From CAIUGU01 sp963819685 (GTDB lineage: Bacteria > Pseudomonadota > Gammaproteobacteria > Steroidobacterales > Steroidobacteraceae): a stretch of 64,000 nucleotides of DNA. The DNA lies in assembly GCA_963819685.1 (NCBI GenBank), contig CAWFXI010000007.1, positions 372,001 through 436,000 of the forward strand, read 5' to 3'. The first letter of the stretch is position 1. Each line of letters starts with the position of its first letter. Position numbers and translations under genes: made by a program. The notes under the pieces are model-generated. The model searched no databases. It saw nothing but the letters and a program-made list of their open reading frames with translations, and was not told the DNA's origin. This document shows, one piece after another, positions 54,933 to 63,736 of the stretch.

Positions 54933-56524
54933 GTGGGAATTGAACTCCGGGACTGGCGCACCGCGGCACTCAGCTCATCGATTGCCTGGATCAGCGCCTG
55001 CGTATCAACGGGTTTGGGCAGGAAGCGGCATGCAGGCGGCACCGTCTCTGTCCGTCTCAGCAGCGAAGGCAGATCGCCGGTCAGGATGACGCCCGGGATC
55101 TCCTGTCCGGTATGCCTGCGCAGATCCATGAGCAGGTCGAGACCCGTATTGTCGGCATCGAGGTGATAGTCCGTGACCAGGACATCTTCCAGCCGTACCC
55201 GTCCAAACAGTCGCTGTGCTTCGCCAGCCGACCCGGCACTGATGACTTCATAGCCTTCGAATTTCAGGAACAGCTCGGTGGCCAGCCGGACTGCCTCGTT
55301 GTCCTCAACCAGCACGAGCCGTGGACGGCTGAGTGGCGAGCCCGACGCCGCCACCACGGTCGGTTCAAGCGGCGGGGCAACCGCCGTCAGGCTTTGCCGG
55401 GGAATGCTCATGGTGGCACGCGTCCCGCCTTCCGGTCGCGTCGTGATGGCAATGTCGAACTTCAGCAACTGGGCCACTTCACGAACGATGGCCAGCCCGA
55501 GTCCGACGCCCATGCGCTTGGCCCCTTGCGTATCGACCTGGTAGTACTCGTCGAAAATGCGGTCCAGCTTTTCCGGGGGAATGCCGATCCCGGTGTCATC
55601 GACATTGATGATCAGTGCGTCCTTGCCCATGGCGCACTCGATGGCGACATGGCCCTGATCGGTGTACTTGAAGGCATTGCCGATGAGGTTCTGCAGCAGC
55701 TGGTGAAACAGGATGCGATCGGTCTGCACGATTGCCTTGACCGGCCTGATCCTGAGTTCGAGTCCCCGTGTCTGGGCCAGTTCCTGGAACTCTGCACGCA
55801 GCTCTTCCAGCAGTTCCTCCAGGTCCACGGGCTTGAGCTGCGGCGTAATGGCACCGGCTTCAAGCCGGCTGATGTCAAGCAACGAATTCAGCAACCGGAT
55901 CATGCTGTCGATCGCCTGGGCCTGCTGCTGCAGAATCTCACGCAACTCGGGACGCGGCACTTTCATCATCGCGGCGTTGAGCAGCCTGATCGTCTGCAAT
56001 GGCTGGCGGAGATCGTGGCTCGCAGTAGCCAGGAAGCGGCTCTTCGCACGATTGGCACGGTCGGCTTCTTCGCGTGCCGCCACGAGGGCTTCACTGATCC
56101 GGCGACGCTCCGTCATGTCACGAATGGCAGCCGCCACAAACAGCCTGGTTCCGATGCGAAACGGCGCCAGACGGATACCGGCCGGAAACTCCGTGCCGTC
56201 GGCACGACGTCCGAACAGGTCGGCGATGCGGGCGCCCATCTCCCTGGCCAGCGGATTCGCGGAATAGTTCTGGAAGTGCTGGTGATGAGCACCACGCAGG
56301 CGTTCAGGCAGCAGAATGTCCATCCGCTGCCCGACGAGGCTCGCCGCCGCATAGCCAAACAGCTGCGTCAGCGTTTCATTCGCAAAGTAAATACGCCCCT
56401 CACTGTCGACGACCACGAGGGCGTCAGGGGAAAAACGGAGCAGATGCTGGGTGACTTCCCCGAGTTGTTCCATGCCGGGCCGGGCGAACTGTGGTGGGCC
56501 GGCCGGCAGACTATCACGAGTCAT
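54929..56524 (-). CDS. PAS-containing hybrid histidine kinase
   Basis: 531 residues, no membrane segment. PAS domain at ~28-140 (FSPDALVVVDSEGRIYFAN, then AAIRDMTERRR), histidine-phosphotransfer dimerisation region with the phospho-His in FLATASHDLRQPLQTI near residue 170, an ATPase domain (NLIGNAFKYTDQG, DDTGIGIP, MGVGLGLAIVREV), and a C-terminal receiver (RLVLVEDNEAVRLATE, phospho-Asp in VTDYHLD). Lack of a membrane anchor suggests it senses a cytoplasmic signal, perhaps redox. It is coupled to a c4 cytochrome gene and follows a TraR/DksA-like gene by 24 bp. Confidence 0.95.
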   Translation of the reverse strand: MTRDSLPAGPPQFARPGMEQLGEVTQHLLRFSPDALVVVDSEGRIYFANETLTQLFGYAAASLVGQRMDILLPERLRGAHHQHFQNYSANPLAREMGARIADLFGRRADGTEFPAGIRLAPFRIGTRLFVAAAIRDMTERRRISEALVAAREEADRANRAKSRFLATASHDLRQPLQTIRLLNAAMMKVPRPELREILQQQAQAIDSMIRLLNSLLDISRLEAGAITPQLKPVDLEELLEELRAEFQELAQTRGLELRIRPVKAIVQTDRILFHQLLQNLIGNAFKYTDQGHVAIECAMGKDALIINVDDTGIGIPPEKLDRIFDEYYQVDTQGAKRMGVGLGLAIVREVAQLLKFDIAITTRPEGGTRATMSIPRQSLTAVAPPLEPTVVAASGSPLSRPRLVLVEDNEAVRLATELFLKFEGYEVISAGSAGEAQRLFGRVRLEDVLVTDYHLDADNTGLDLLMDLRRHTGQEIPGVILTGDLPSLLRRTETVPPACRFLPKPVDTQALIQAIDELSAAVRQSRSSIPT

Positions 56525-56548
56525 CCGTCGGACGTGACTGGCACAACG

Positions 56549-56887
56549 TCAGCCCGCGCATTGCATGCAGGTGACTGCATACGGTACCGCCTTGAGCCGG
56601 CGAGGACCGATGGGCGCCTGGCAGCGCGTACAGATGCCATAGTTGCCCTGGTCGAGGCGGGCAAGGGCGGCCTCGATCTCGGCAAGCTCGGTCAGCGCAG
56701 CACTGCCGATCTCGCGCAACACATCGTCGTTCTGCAGCTGGATGGCCCGATCAGGGGCATCCGCCACCAGCGGATCGGAGGCGTGCTGAAGGTCGTGTTC
56801 CGCCCGACCTTGCCTGGACCTGAGTTCGTCGCGACGGCGCAGCAGCTGCTGGCGAATTACGTCATCCGGCACAGATGTCATCTCCAC
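56549..56887 (-). CDS. TraR/DksA family zinc-finger protein
   Basis: 112 residues: a coiled-coil N-terminus (LLRRRDELRSRQGRAEHDLQ, then LTELAEIEAALARLDQGNYG) and a C-terminal zinc finger with CTRCQAPIG and CMQC. Members bind RNA polymerase through its secondary channel and tune transcription during stress. It is shorter than DksA (about 150) and closer to the DksA2-like group. First gene of the run TraR/DksA-like, hybrid kinase, cytochrome c4. Confidence 0.92.
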   Translation of the reverse strand: MEMTSVPDDVIRQQLLRRRDELRSRQGRAEHDLQHASDPLVADAPDRAIQLQNDDVLREIGSAALTELAEIEAALARLDQGNYGICTRCQAPIGPRRLKAVPYAVTCMQCAG

Positions 56888-57093
56888 TCGCGAAGTTTCC
56901 AGACCTGATGCTGCGTATCATGGGTTGACCCCGGTCCGCGGTCTCTAGGGAAGTCACGCAGTTGACTGCGGCTATTTCTGAGGCCGGAAGGGTTCGCTTT
57001 GCGGCACTCTTCGTCTCCATGACCCAAGATGCCTTATCTCTGCTCGACCCGGCACGTTACAGTGGCGGCCAGAAGGATTCTTCACGGATTCCA

Positions 57094-57828
57094 ATGTCAG
57101 ACAGCCACCCCTCTTCCCGACTGATCGAGCAGCTCCTGAACATCGCGCGGGCTTCTGCGCTGGAGGAAATGGCCAGCGGCATTGCGCACGAACTCAACCA
57201 GCCCCTGGGCGCGATCGCCACGTTCTCGCAGGCGGGCGAGCGCATGCTGGCGCGGCCGGAACCGATGGTGAAGAGTGCAGTCGAAGTCCTGCAGCAGATC
57301 AACCAGGCGGCGCTGGGAGCAGGGGAAGGGCTGCGTCGCATCCGCAGGCTGTTCAATCGTGACCATGGCGAACGTTCCCTGCACGTGATGTCGGAAGTGC
57401 TGGACGAACTCGAGCCGGTCCTCGAGCTGCTTGCACAGCGTGCCGGAGCCCGTTTGATCGTGACGCGCGTGGCAGACCTGCCAAGGGTTTCGGTCGATCA
57501 ACGCCAGATCCAGCACGTCCTGTTCGTGCTGGTGCAGAACGCGCTTGAAGCCGGTGGTAACGGCAACAGTCCGCCGATGGTGCGGATTGAGACCAGCAGC
57601 GACGGCTATACCGTGCAGACAGTCGTCATTGACAACGGCGCGGGCATCCCTGCTGCGCTGCGCAGTGAAATCTTCCACCCCTTCTTCACGACCAAGAGTG
57701 GCGGGACCGGGCTCGGTCTGGCTTCGAGCCGCACCGTGGTAGAGTCCCATCAGGGAACGATCGGTTTTGACGATGCAACGGGCGGTGGTACACGGTTCTG
57801 GTTCAGGCTGCCGGTGGCACACGGATGA
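57094..57828 (+). CDS. Soluble histidine kinase of a FixL/FixJ-type pair
   Basis: About 244 residues: HisKA with the phospho-His in MASGIAHELNQPLGAIATFSQ and an HATPase domain (VLVQNALEAGGNGN, DNGAGIP, GTGLGLASSRTVVE). FixL-like kinases usually have a PAS sensor; none is visible, so sensing may rest in another protein. Its stop overlaps the start of the response regulator gene (ATGA). Start chosen at 57094; ATG 57019 or TTG 56962 would extend the N-terminus by 25-44 residues without recognisable domain. Confidence 0.9.
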   Translation: MSDSHPSSRLIEQLLNIARASALEEMASGIAHELNQPLGAIATFSQAGERMLARPEPMVKSAVEVLQQINQAALGAGEGLRRIRRLFNRDHGERSLHVMSEVLDELEPVLELLAQRAGARLIVTRVADLPRVSVDQRQIQHVLFVLVQNALEAGGNGNSPPMVRIETSSDGYTVQTVVIDNGAGIPAALRSEIFHPFFTTKSGGTGLGLASSRTVVESHQGTIGFDDATGGGTRFWFRLPVAHG

Positions 57829-58460
57829 ATGACAAGACGGGATCGAATCACAGGAATCAGCCCATCGTCTATGTCGTCGACGATGACGACAACATGCGGC
57901 GGGCCGTTACCACGCTGATCAAGACTGTCGGCTATTCGCCGGTAGCCTTTTCGGCGGCGAAAGAATTTCTGGCGGCCTACGACGAGAATCAGCCGGGTTG
58001 TCTGCTGCTCGACGTGCGCATGCCTGGCATGAGCGGCCTGGAGCTCCAGCAGGAACTGGGTCGCGCGGGTTCCATCCTGCCCATCATCTTCATGACGGGC
58101 CATGGCGATGTACCCATGGCGGTGCAGGCCATGAAGGAAGGCGCCTTCGATTTCCTGCAGAAGCCCTTTCGTGACCAGGACCTGATCGACTGCCTCAACA
58201 GGGCACTGAAAGTCGATGCGGAGAACCGCGCATCGCTCGAAAAACATGCGGATATCAAGCACCGTTTCCAGTCCTTGACGCCGCGGGAAGCAGAAGTCAT
58301 GGAAATGCTGGTCGACGGCCGTGCGAACAAGGTCATCGCCATTGATCTCGGCCTGAGCGAACGCACGGTCGAGATTCATCGTGCGAACGTCATGGAAAAA
58401 ATGGGCGTCAGGTCCGTCGCCCATCTGGTCCGCATGAAGCTCGCGGTCGCACCGGGCTAG
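57825..58460 (+). CDS. FixJ-type response regulator
   Basis: 211 residues. Receiver domain with IVYVVDDDDNMRRA, phospho-Asp in LLLDVRMPGMSG, IIFMTGHGDVPMAVQ and FLQKPFRDQDL, and a LuxR-type HTH (SLTPREAEVMEMLVDGRANKVIAIDLGLSERTVEIHRANVMEKM) near residues 150-205. The arrangement matches FixJ, a regulator of microaerobic and nitrogen-related genes. The kinase gene overlaps its start; two cytochrome c genes follow 52 bp downstream and are likely targets or co-transcribed. Confidence 0.96.
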   Translation: MNDKTGSNHRNQPIVYVVDDDDNMRRAVTTLIKTVGYSPVAFSAAKEFLAAYDENQPGCLLLDVRMPGMSGLELQQELGRAGSILPIIFMTGHGDVPMAVQAMKEGAFDFLQKPFRDQDLIDCLNRALKVDAENRASLEKHADIKHRFQSLTPREAEVMEMLVDGRANKVIAIDLGLSERTVEIHRANVMEKMGVRSVAHLVRMKLAVAPG

Positions 58461-58512
58461 GTACGCAGCACTGTCGTGCAGGGATGCCGGCAATCCGAAG
58501 AGGTATCGGTAG

Positions 58513-59259
58513 ATGGCTCAAGGCAGCCCTTCGTCATTCGCGATCCTGTGGCGTGCACTGCTGCCCTTTGCCTTGCTCGTGCCCGCAGCGCTGACTGCGG
58601 CCGAGCGCAATCAGGAGCTGTTGGCAAAAACGCTGGCGCTCACCCCCAACGCGAATCGCGGCGGTCAGATCTACGCCAGGGTCTGCGGCGGTTGCCACGG
58701 CGACAAAGGCTGGGGGGTGGCTGAGGCCTCCGTCCCTTCGTTGTCAGGGCAACGCGAACGGTATCTGCTCCGGCAGATGATCGATTTCGCGGAGATCAAT
58801 CGCGACGCCGCTGAAATGCACCGGATCAATGCCAGCCTTGGCGCTGCACCCGAGCAGCAGTGGCGGGACCTTGCGGCGTATCTTTCCAGGTTGCCGATGA
58901 ACCCGCGGCCACAGAAGGGCGACGGCAAATCGCTCGACATCGGGTCCGGCATCTACCGCGACAACTGTGCGTCGTGCCACGGGGAGGAAGGCAAGGGCGA
59001 TGACGACATCTTCTCCCCGGCCCTGGCCGGTCAGCACTATTCGTATCTGCTCCTGCAGATCCGCGGCATGGCGACGGGTCACCGGTTCAGCAATGTCGAT
59101 TTTGATCTTGCGCTGATGCTCGACAACCTGTCAGCCGCCGATATGGCCGCCGTGGCCGATTACATTTCGCGTCTCAACACGATGCCGGTGACTGCCGCGA
59201 CTGGCGTTCACCAGGCCCAAGCACCCTGGAGCTGCAACGTATGCCTACCCGATCCGTAG
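58513..59259 (+). CDS. Dihaem cytochrome c
   Basis: 248 residues with a Sec signal (ILWRALLPFALLVPAALTAA) and two haem motifs, CGGCH near residue 57 and CASCH near 156. GQIYARVCGGCHGDKGWGVAEASVPSLSGQRERYLLRQM and PALAGQHYSYLLLQIRGMATGHR mirror the c4-type cytochrome on the other side. Its last codons overlap the next gene by 19 bp. The C-terminus (WSCNVC) carries an extra Cys pair that I cannot assign. Confidence 0.92.
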   Translation: MAQGSPSSFAILWRALLPFALLVPAALTAAERNQELLAKTLALTPNANRGGQIYARVCGGCHGDKGWGVAEASVPSLSGQRERYLLRQMIDFAEINRDAAEMHRINASLGAAPEQQWRDLAAYLSRLPMNPRPQKGDGKSLDIGSGIYRDNCASCHGEEGKGDDDIFSPALAGQHYSYLLLQIRGMATGHRFSNVDFDLALMLDNLSAADMAAVADYISRLNTMPVTAATGVHQAQAPWSCNVCLPDP

Positions 59260-59654
59260 TCCTCGGAATTCTGCTGGCCACGGCCAGTTTCACGGCTGCG
59301 GCCAGCCAGGCGCCGGACTTCTCGTCCTATTCGGGAGCCGATCTATACAAGCGGTTCTGTAGTGCCTGTCACGGACGCAAGGGTGAAGGGGATGGGCCTG
59401 TCGCAGCTTCATTCAAGATCACGGTTCCCGACCTGACCCTGATCGCCAGGCGCCAGGGCGGCCAGTTCCCGGACGAACGCATGCATCGCATCATCGACGG
59501 ACGGCAGGTGCCGGCTCCACATGGCTCACGGGAAATGCCGATCTGGGGCTGGGAGTTTGCGTCCGTGACCAAGGAAGGCGCACCGGATCTGGCTGCGAGC
59601 GACCAGCTGATTGCGCGCCTGGTCGAGTATCTGCGGTCGATACAGAAGCCCTGA
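59241..59654 (+). CDS. Monohaem cytochrome c
   Basis: 137 residues with a Sec signal (VVLGILLATASFTAAASQ), one haem motif FCSACHGRKGEGDGP near residue 43, and REMPIWGWEFA supplying a likely Met ligand, in the class I style of small periplasmic cytochromes. It begins inside the 3' end of the dihaem cytochrome gene, so the two are produced together. Redox partner unknown; the pair follows the FixL/FixJ-like genes. Confidence 0.93.
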   Translation: MPTRSVVLGILLATASFTAAASQAPDFSSYSGADLYKRFCSACHGRKGEGDGPVAASFKITVPDLTLIARRQGGQFPDERMHRIIDGRQVPAPHGSREMPIWGWEFASVTKEGAPDLAASDQLIARLVEYLRSIQKP

Positions 59655-59668
59655 GCAAATGCGACCTG

Positions 59669-60640
59669 CTAACGAACCGGGGTAAGGCTGGGTCCGCGAC
59701 GCGGTACGGTTGTCTTGAAGCCCGCCTGCTTGATGACAAGGATGTCGCTGCTCGCGGCATCGATGACGTCTTCCGCGGTGTTCCCGACGAACGAGCGCTT
59801 GAGTCCGCGTCGCGAGACGACGCCCATGACAAGTACGTCCGCTTTGACCTGTCGCATCGCCGCGGTAATGACTTCTGTCGGCAGTCCGGGGCGGATGATC
59901 TGCACAGCATCATTCAATCCATAGCGCGCGGCCAGCCGGCCGATCGCGGCGCGGACGGCAGTCCTTGATCGCTCGCCTGCTTCGACTGCTGCTGCAGGAA
60001 TCAGCACCTCGGCCATGAAGCCCTTTGGCAGCACCTGCATGACGTCTTCCGCATGAACCAGCGCGGCTTTGCCGCCCAGTTGCCGTATGGCCGCTGTAGC
60101 CGCGCCCACGAGCCGGTCATCGAGCCGGCTGGGCTTCGCGCGGGCGTGAGTCGGATCGACAGCAATCAGGAACATGGGCTGCTTCGGGATGCGTTCGTGC
60201 TTGACGAACCAGACGGGGCAAGGAGCCTCGCGGATGAGTTCCCAATCGGTATTCGCGAGGAACCAGCGTCCGACACGGGAATGACGGTGGGACTCGGCGA
60301 CGATCAGGTCCGGCTTGTGGGTCACGACATGGCGGACGATGGCCTCCGCTGACGGAAAGTCCCACACGACCCGGCAGTCCACTTTTATCCCTGCGGCACG
60401 CAACGGCCGCGCCAGCAGTTCGAGCTGCTTGCGGCGGTCAGCGCCGACCATTTCGAGGATGTCGGTACTGTCGACTGGAATCCGGCTGGGCAACGGATAC
60501 GGCATCGAGTACGCATGGAACAGCGTCACCCTGGCGCGGCATCTGCCGGCGATTTCTGCTGCTTTGCGAATCGCAATCTGCCGTTTCTGCTCCGGAGAGC
60601 GCACCGCGACCACGATATGACGCCATTCTGTTGTGGACAT
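59669..60640 (-). CDS. Tandem universal stress protein (two USP domains)
   Basis: About 323 residues. Domain 1 at ~1-150 (WRHIVVAVRSPEQ, then KPDLIVAESH) and domain 2 at ~160-310 with the motif VLVMGVVSRRGLKRSFVGNTAEDVIDAA, which has the G-x8-9-G-[ST]-A pattern of ATP-binding or UspE-like proteins. Domain 1 lacks a clear ATP motif. The start at 60640 (MSTTEWRH) was chosen because the first USP strand follows at once. It is convergent with the cytochrome gene and next to the CBS protein gene. Confidence 0.9.
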   Translation of the reverse strand: MSTTEWRHIVVAVRSPEQKRQIAIRKAAEIAGRCRARVTLFHAYSMPYPLPSRIPVDSTDILEMVGADRRKQLELLARPLRAAGIKVDCRVVWDFPSAEAIVRHVVTHKPDLIVAESHRHSRVGRWFLANTDWELIREAPCPVWFVKHERIPKQPMFLIAVDPTHARAKPSRLDDRLVGAATAAIRQLGGKAALVHAEDVMQVLPKGFMAEVLIPAAAVEAGERSRTAVRAAIGRLAARYGLNDAVQIIRPGLPTEVITAAMRQVKADVLVMGVVSRRGLKRSFVGNTAEDVIDAASSDILVIKQAGFKTTVPRRGPSLTPVR

Positions 60641-60852
60641 GAGTTGGTACTCCCCGGCGATACTCAATGACACGAGGTCCTGACAGATACCCGCATCGAC
60701 CCCCGCAAGACTGCTCGCGCGCAACACGGGTTGCACGCCGGAAATCTACGTAGTTATCCGGGCTGTTCGCCGCACCGTGCCGGATCCCATGATCCTGCGC
60801 GACAGACGCTGACTTCCGGCTGCAACGTGTCGATCATCAGGAGGGTTCACCC

Positions 60853-61308
60853 ATGAGACTTCGGGATCTGATGTCGACAGACGTGACAGCGATTGCGCCC
60901 GATGCGGATCTCGTCGAGGCGGCCCGGCTGATGAGAAAGCAGCACGTCGGGTTTCTGGTCGTGATCCGGCCCGCCTCGAGAGGCGGCGGCACACTGGCAG
61001 GCGTGCTCACCGACCGGGACATCGTCATACAAACGCTGGCGCGCGATGTCGATCCGCATGCAGTCACAGTGCAGGACATCATGACGACGGAGGTGCTCAC
61101 GGGCAAGGAAGACGAGGGCCTGACCACGCTGCTGACGAGGATGCGCAAGGCAGGCATCCACCGCGTGCCCGTCATCAACGGTGCCCACATGGTACAAGGT
61201 GTCATCTCTGTCGATGACATCATCCGCCACCTGGCAGGGCTGACAGAGTTGCTTGCGGAAACCATGCGCATCAGCCGTCGCATCGAGAAACGCAAGCGCA
61301 GCGCATGA
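60853..61308 (+). CDS. CBS domain-containing protein
   Basis: 151 residues with two CBS motifs: LMSTDVTAIAPDADLVEAARLM, VGFLVVI and GVLTDRDIVI in the first; DIMTTEVLTG, GIHRVPVINGAHMVQGVISVDDII in the second. Such pairs bind adenine nucleotides and act as energy sensors. AGGAGGG precedes the start at ideal spacing, one of the strongest ribosome-binding sites in the window. It lies 31 bp upstream of the PEP synthase gene and is likely co-transcribed. Confidence 0.94.
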   Translation: MRLRDLMSTDVTAIAPDADLVEAARLMRKQHVGFLVVIRPASRGGGTLAGVLTDRDIVIQTLARDVDPHAVTVQDIMTTEVLTGKEDEGLTTLLTRMRKAGIHRVPVINGAHMVQGVISVDDIIRHLAGLTELLAETMRISRRIEKRKRSA

Positions 61309-61339
61309 GTCGACAACGCTGCGGGCCGCGCCACTCGCG

Positions 61340-63734
61340 ATGAGTACCACCGATGCGAACACTGTTTCGTTCGCTGCATTGGGCCGCGAGGATATCGCGC
61401 GGGTGGGCGGCAAGAACGCTTCGCTCGGGGAGATGATCCGTCATCTGGGCAGCAAGGGCGTTGCCGTACCGCCGGGCTTCGCCACCACGGCGACTGCCTA
61501 TCGGCAATTCCTGACTGCGAACAACCTTGAGAAATTGATCGACGCTGTATACGCCAGGCTCGACGCGAGTTCATGCACGCTTGCAGAAGCTGGCAAGTCC
61601 ATCCGCACCGCCATTCTCGCTGGCGAGTGGCCACCCCAGGTGGCGGCGGACATCTTCGCTGCCTATCGTCGCCTGCAGGACCGCCCCGGCGAGAAGCCTG
61701 TTGACCGTCGCCGTGCGATCCAGCGCGACGGCAGAAGACCTTCCCGAGGCAAGCTTCGCAGGCCAGCTCGAGAGCTTCCTGAATATCCATGGCGAGGCCG
61801 CGGTACTCGACGCATGCAAGCGCTGTTACGCATCGCTGTTTACTGACCGCGCCATCACCTACCGGAAACTGCACGGCTTTGGGCATCGTAAAGTTGCGCT
61901 CTCTGTCGGCGTACAGCGCATGGTGCGTGCGGACCTGGGGGGAGCGGGCGTGATGTTCTCGCTCGATACGGATAGTGGCTTCGACAACGTGGTGCTGATC
62001 AGCGCGGCGTGGGGCCTTGGTGAAAACGTCGTGCAAGGCACCGTCGAACCGGATGAGTACCAGGTATTCAAGCCTCTGCTGGCCGATCCGGCCCTGGTGC
62101 CCATCGTGCATCGCAAGCTGGGGGCCAAGGAGCAGAAGACAGTCTACGCAGAGCAGGGCGATGCCACCCGCAGCGTGCCGACGACGCCAGATGAGCGCGC
62201 CACCTACGTACTGCAGGACCAGGACGTGCTGCAACTTGCCCGTTGGGCGCTCGTGATCGAACGACACTATGGAATGCCGATGGACATGGAATGGGCACGT
62301 GACGGCGAGACAGGCGAGACCTTCATCGTGCAGGCACGGCCCGAGACAGTGCAGTCGCGCCGAGTGGCCGGCGTGCTGAAGACCTATGTCATCAAGGACA
62401 GTCCGAAGCCGCTGCTCGATGGCATTGCCATTGGCGAGGCGGTCGTCGCCGGTCCGGTATGCAGGATTTCGACACCGGCGGACATCGATCGCTTCGTGGA
62501 TGGATCGATCCTGGTCGCGGAAACGACCGATCCCGACTGGGTTCCAGTGATGAGGCGCGCAAGGGCGCTGGTCACCGACCACGGTGGCCGCACGTCCCAT
62601 GCTGCGATCGTGAGTCGCGAGCTCGGGCTGCCAGCCATCGTCGGCACGCGGCAGGCGACCGCGCTGCTCAAGGATGGCCAGCAAGTGACGGTTTCCTGTG
62701 CGGAAGGTGCGGTCGGACGAGTGTATGCAGGAACGCTTGATTTCAGTGTCGAAGAGCTGCCGCTCAAGGACATCCCGGCCACCCGTACTGCCGTCATGCT
62801 CAATCTCGCCGATCCGGCAGCGGCCTATCGCTGGTGGCAACTACCGGCGGATGGCGTTGGCCTCGCCCGGATGGAGTTTGTGATCAGCAATCACGTGCGC
62901 GTCCACCCGCTGGCCTTGATCCGCTACGACACGGTGCAGGACCAGGACGTGCGTCAGCAGATTGACGTGCTGACACGCGGCTATGCCAGCAGAAGCGAAT
63001 ACTTCGTCGACCAGCTGTCGCTCGGTCTGGCCCGGATCGCCGCTGCGCTGTTCCCCAGACCCGTGATCATCAGAATGAGCGACTTCAAGACCAACGAGTA
63101 CGCGAACCTGCTGGGCGGAGCGCAGTTCGAACCCGCGGAGGAGAATCCCATGCTGGGTCTGCGCGGTGCTTCACGGTATTACTCGGATCACTATCGGGAC
63201 GGGTTCATCCTCGAGTGCCAGGCGATCAGGCGGCTGCGCAACGTCCTGGGATTTCGCAATGTGCTGGTGATGATTCCCTTTTGCCGCTCGCCGCTCGAGG
63301 CGGACCGCGTACTCACCATCATGGAGTCGCAGGGCCTCAAACGCGGAGTGGACGATCTCAAGGTCTATGTCATGTGCGAGATCCCTTCGAACGTGATTCT
63401 GGCGCGTGACTTCGCTGCGCGCTTCGACGGCTTCTCGATCGGCAGCAACGATCTCACACAGCTGACGTTGGGTGTCGACCGGGACTCGGAGGCGCTTGCC
63501 GCGCTCTTCGACGAACAGGACGCAGCAGTCAAGTGGATGATCAAGAGCGTCATCACGAGCGCCCACGAATGCGGCGTCAAGGTGGGTTTGTGCGGTCAGG
63601 CGCCGAGCAACCATCCGGAGTTTGCACGCTTTCTCGTCGATTGCGGCATCGACTCCATTTCCGTCACGCCGGACAGCTTCGTCGCCGTCAAACGCCAGGT
63701 GGCGCTGGCGGAATCGCGTTCCGGCACAGCCTGA
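61340..63734 (+). CDS. ppsA: Phosphoenolpyruvate synthase (one +1 frameshift)
   Basis: Makes PEP from pyruvate and ATP. The N-terminal ATP-binding part (DIARVGGKNASLGEMIRHL, GVAVPPGFATTA) is in one frame up to ~61688; the remainder, from LLTVAVRSSATAEDLPEASFAGQ on, is one frame over. Dropping one C from CCCC restores it. Later landmarks are the swivelling phospho-His in LVTDHGGRTSHAAIVSRELGLP and the PEP-binding end with IGSNDLTQLTLGVDRDS and VGLCGQAPS (catalytic Cys). About 798 codons, the PpsA length. It links acetyl-CoA or pyruvate back to glycogen precursors. Confidence 0.93.
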
Positions 63735-63736
63735 AC

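Noticed and set aside
55112..56908. A 598-codon plus-strand frame opposite the hybrid kinase gene
   Set aside because: No family similarity and low-complexity composition; it mirrors the codon bias of the real minus-strand gene.
61680..61700. Programmed +1 frameshifting in ppsA
   Set aside because: There is no shared slippery motif, rare codon or stop across the affected genes; simple homopolymer insertions explain the sites better.
60837..62840. A 667-codon minus-strand frame opposite the CBS and ppsA genes
   Set aside because: It crosses two well-supported genes and their intergenic gap, with no recognisable motif.
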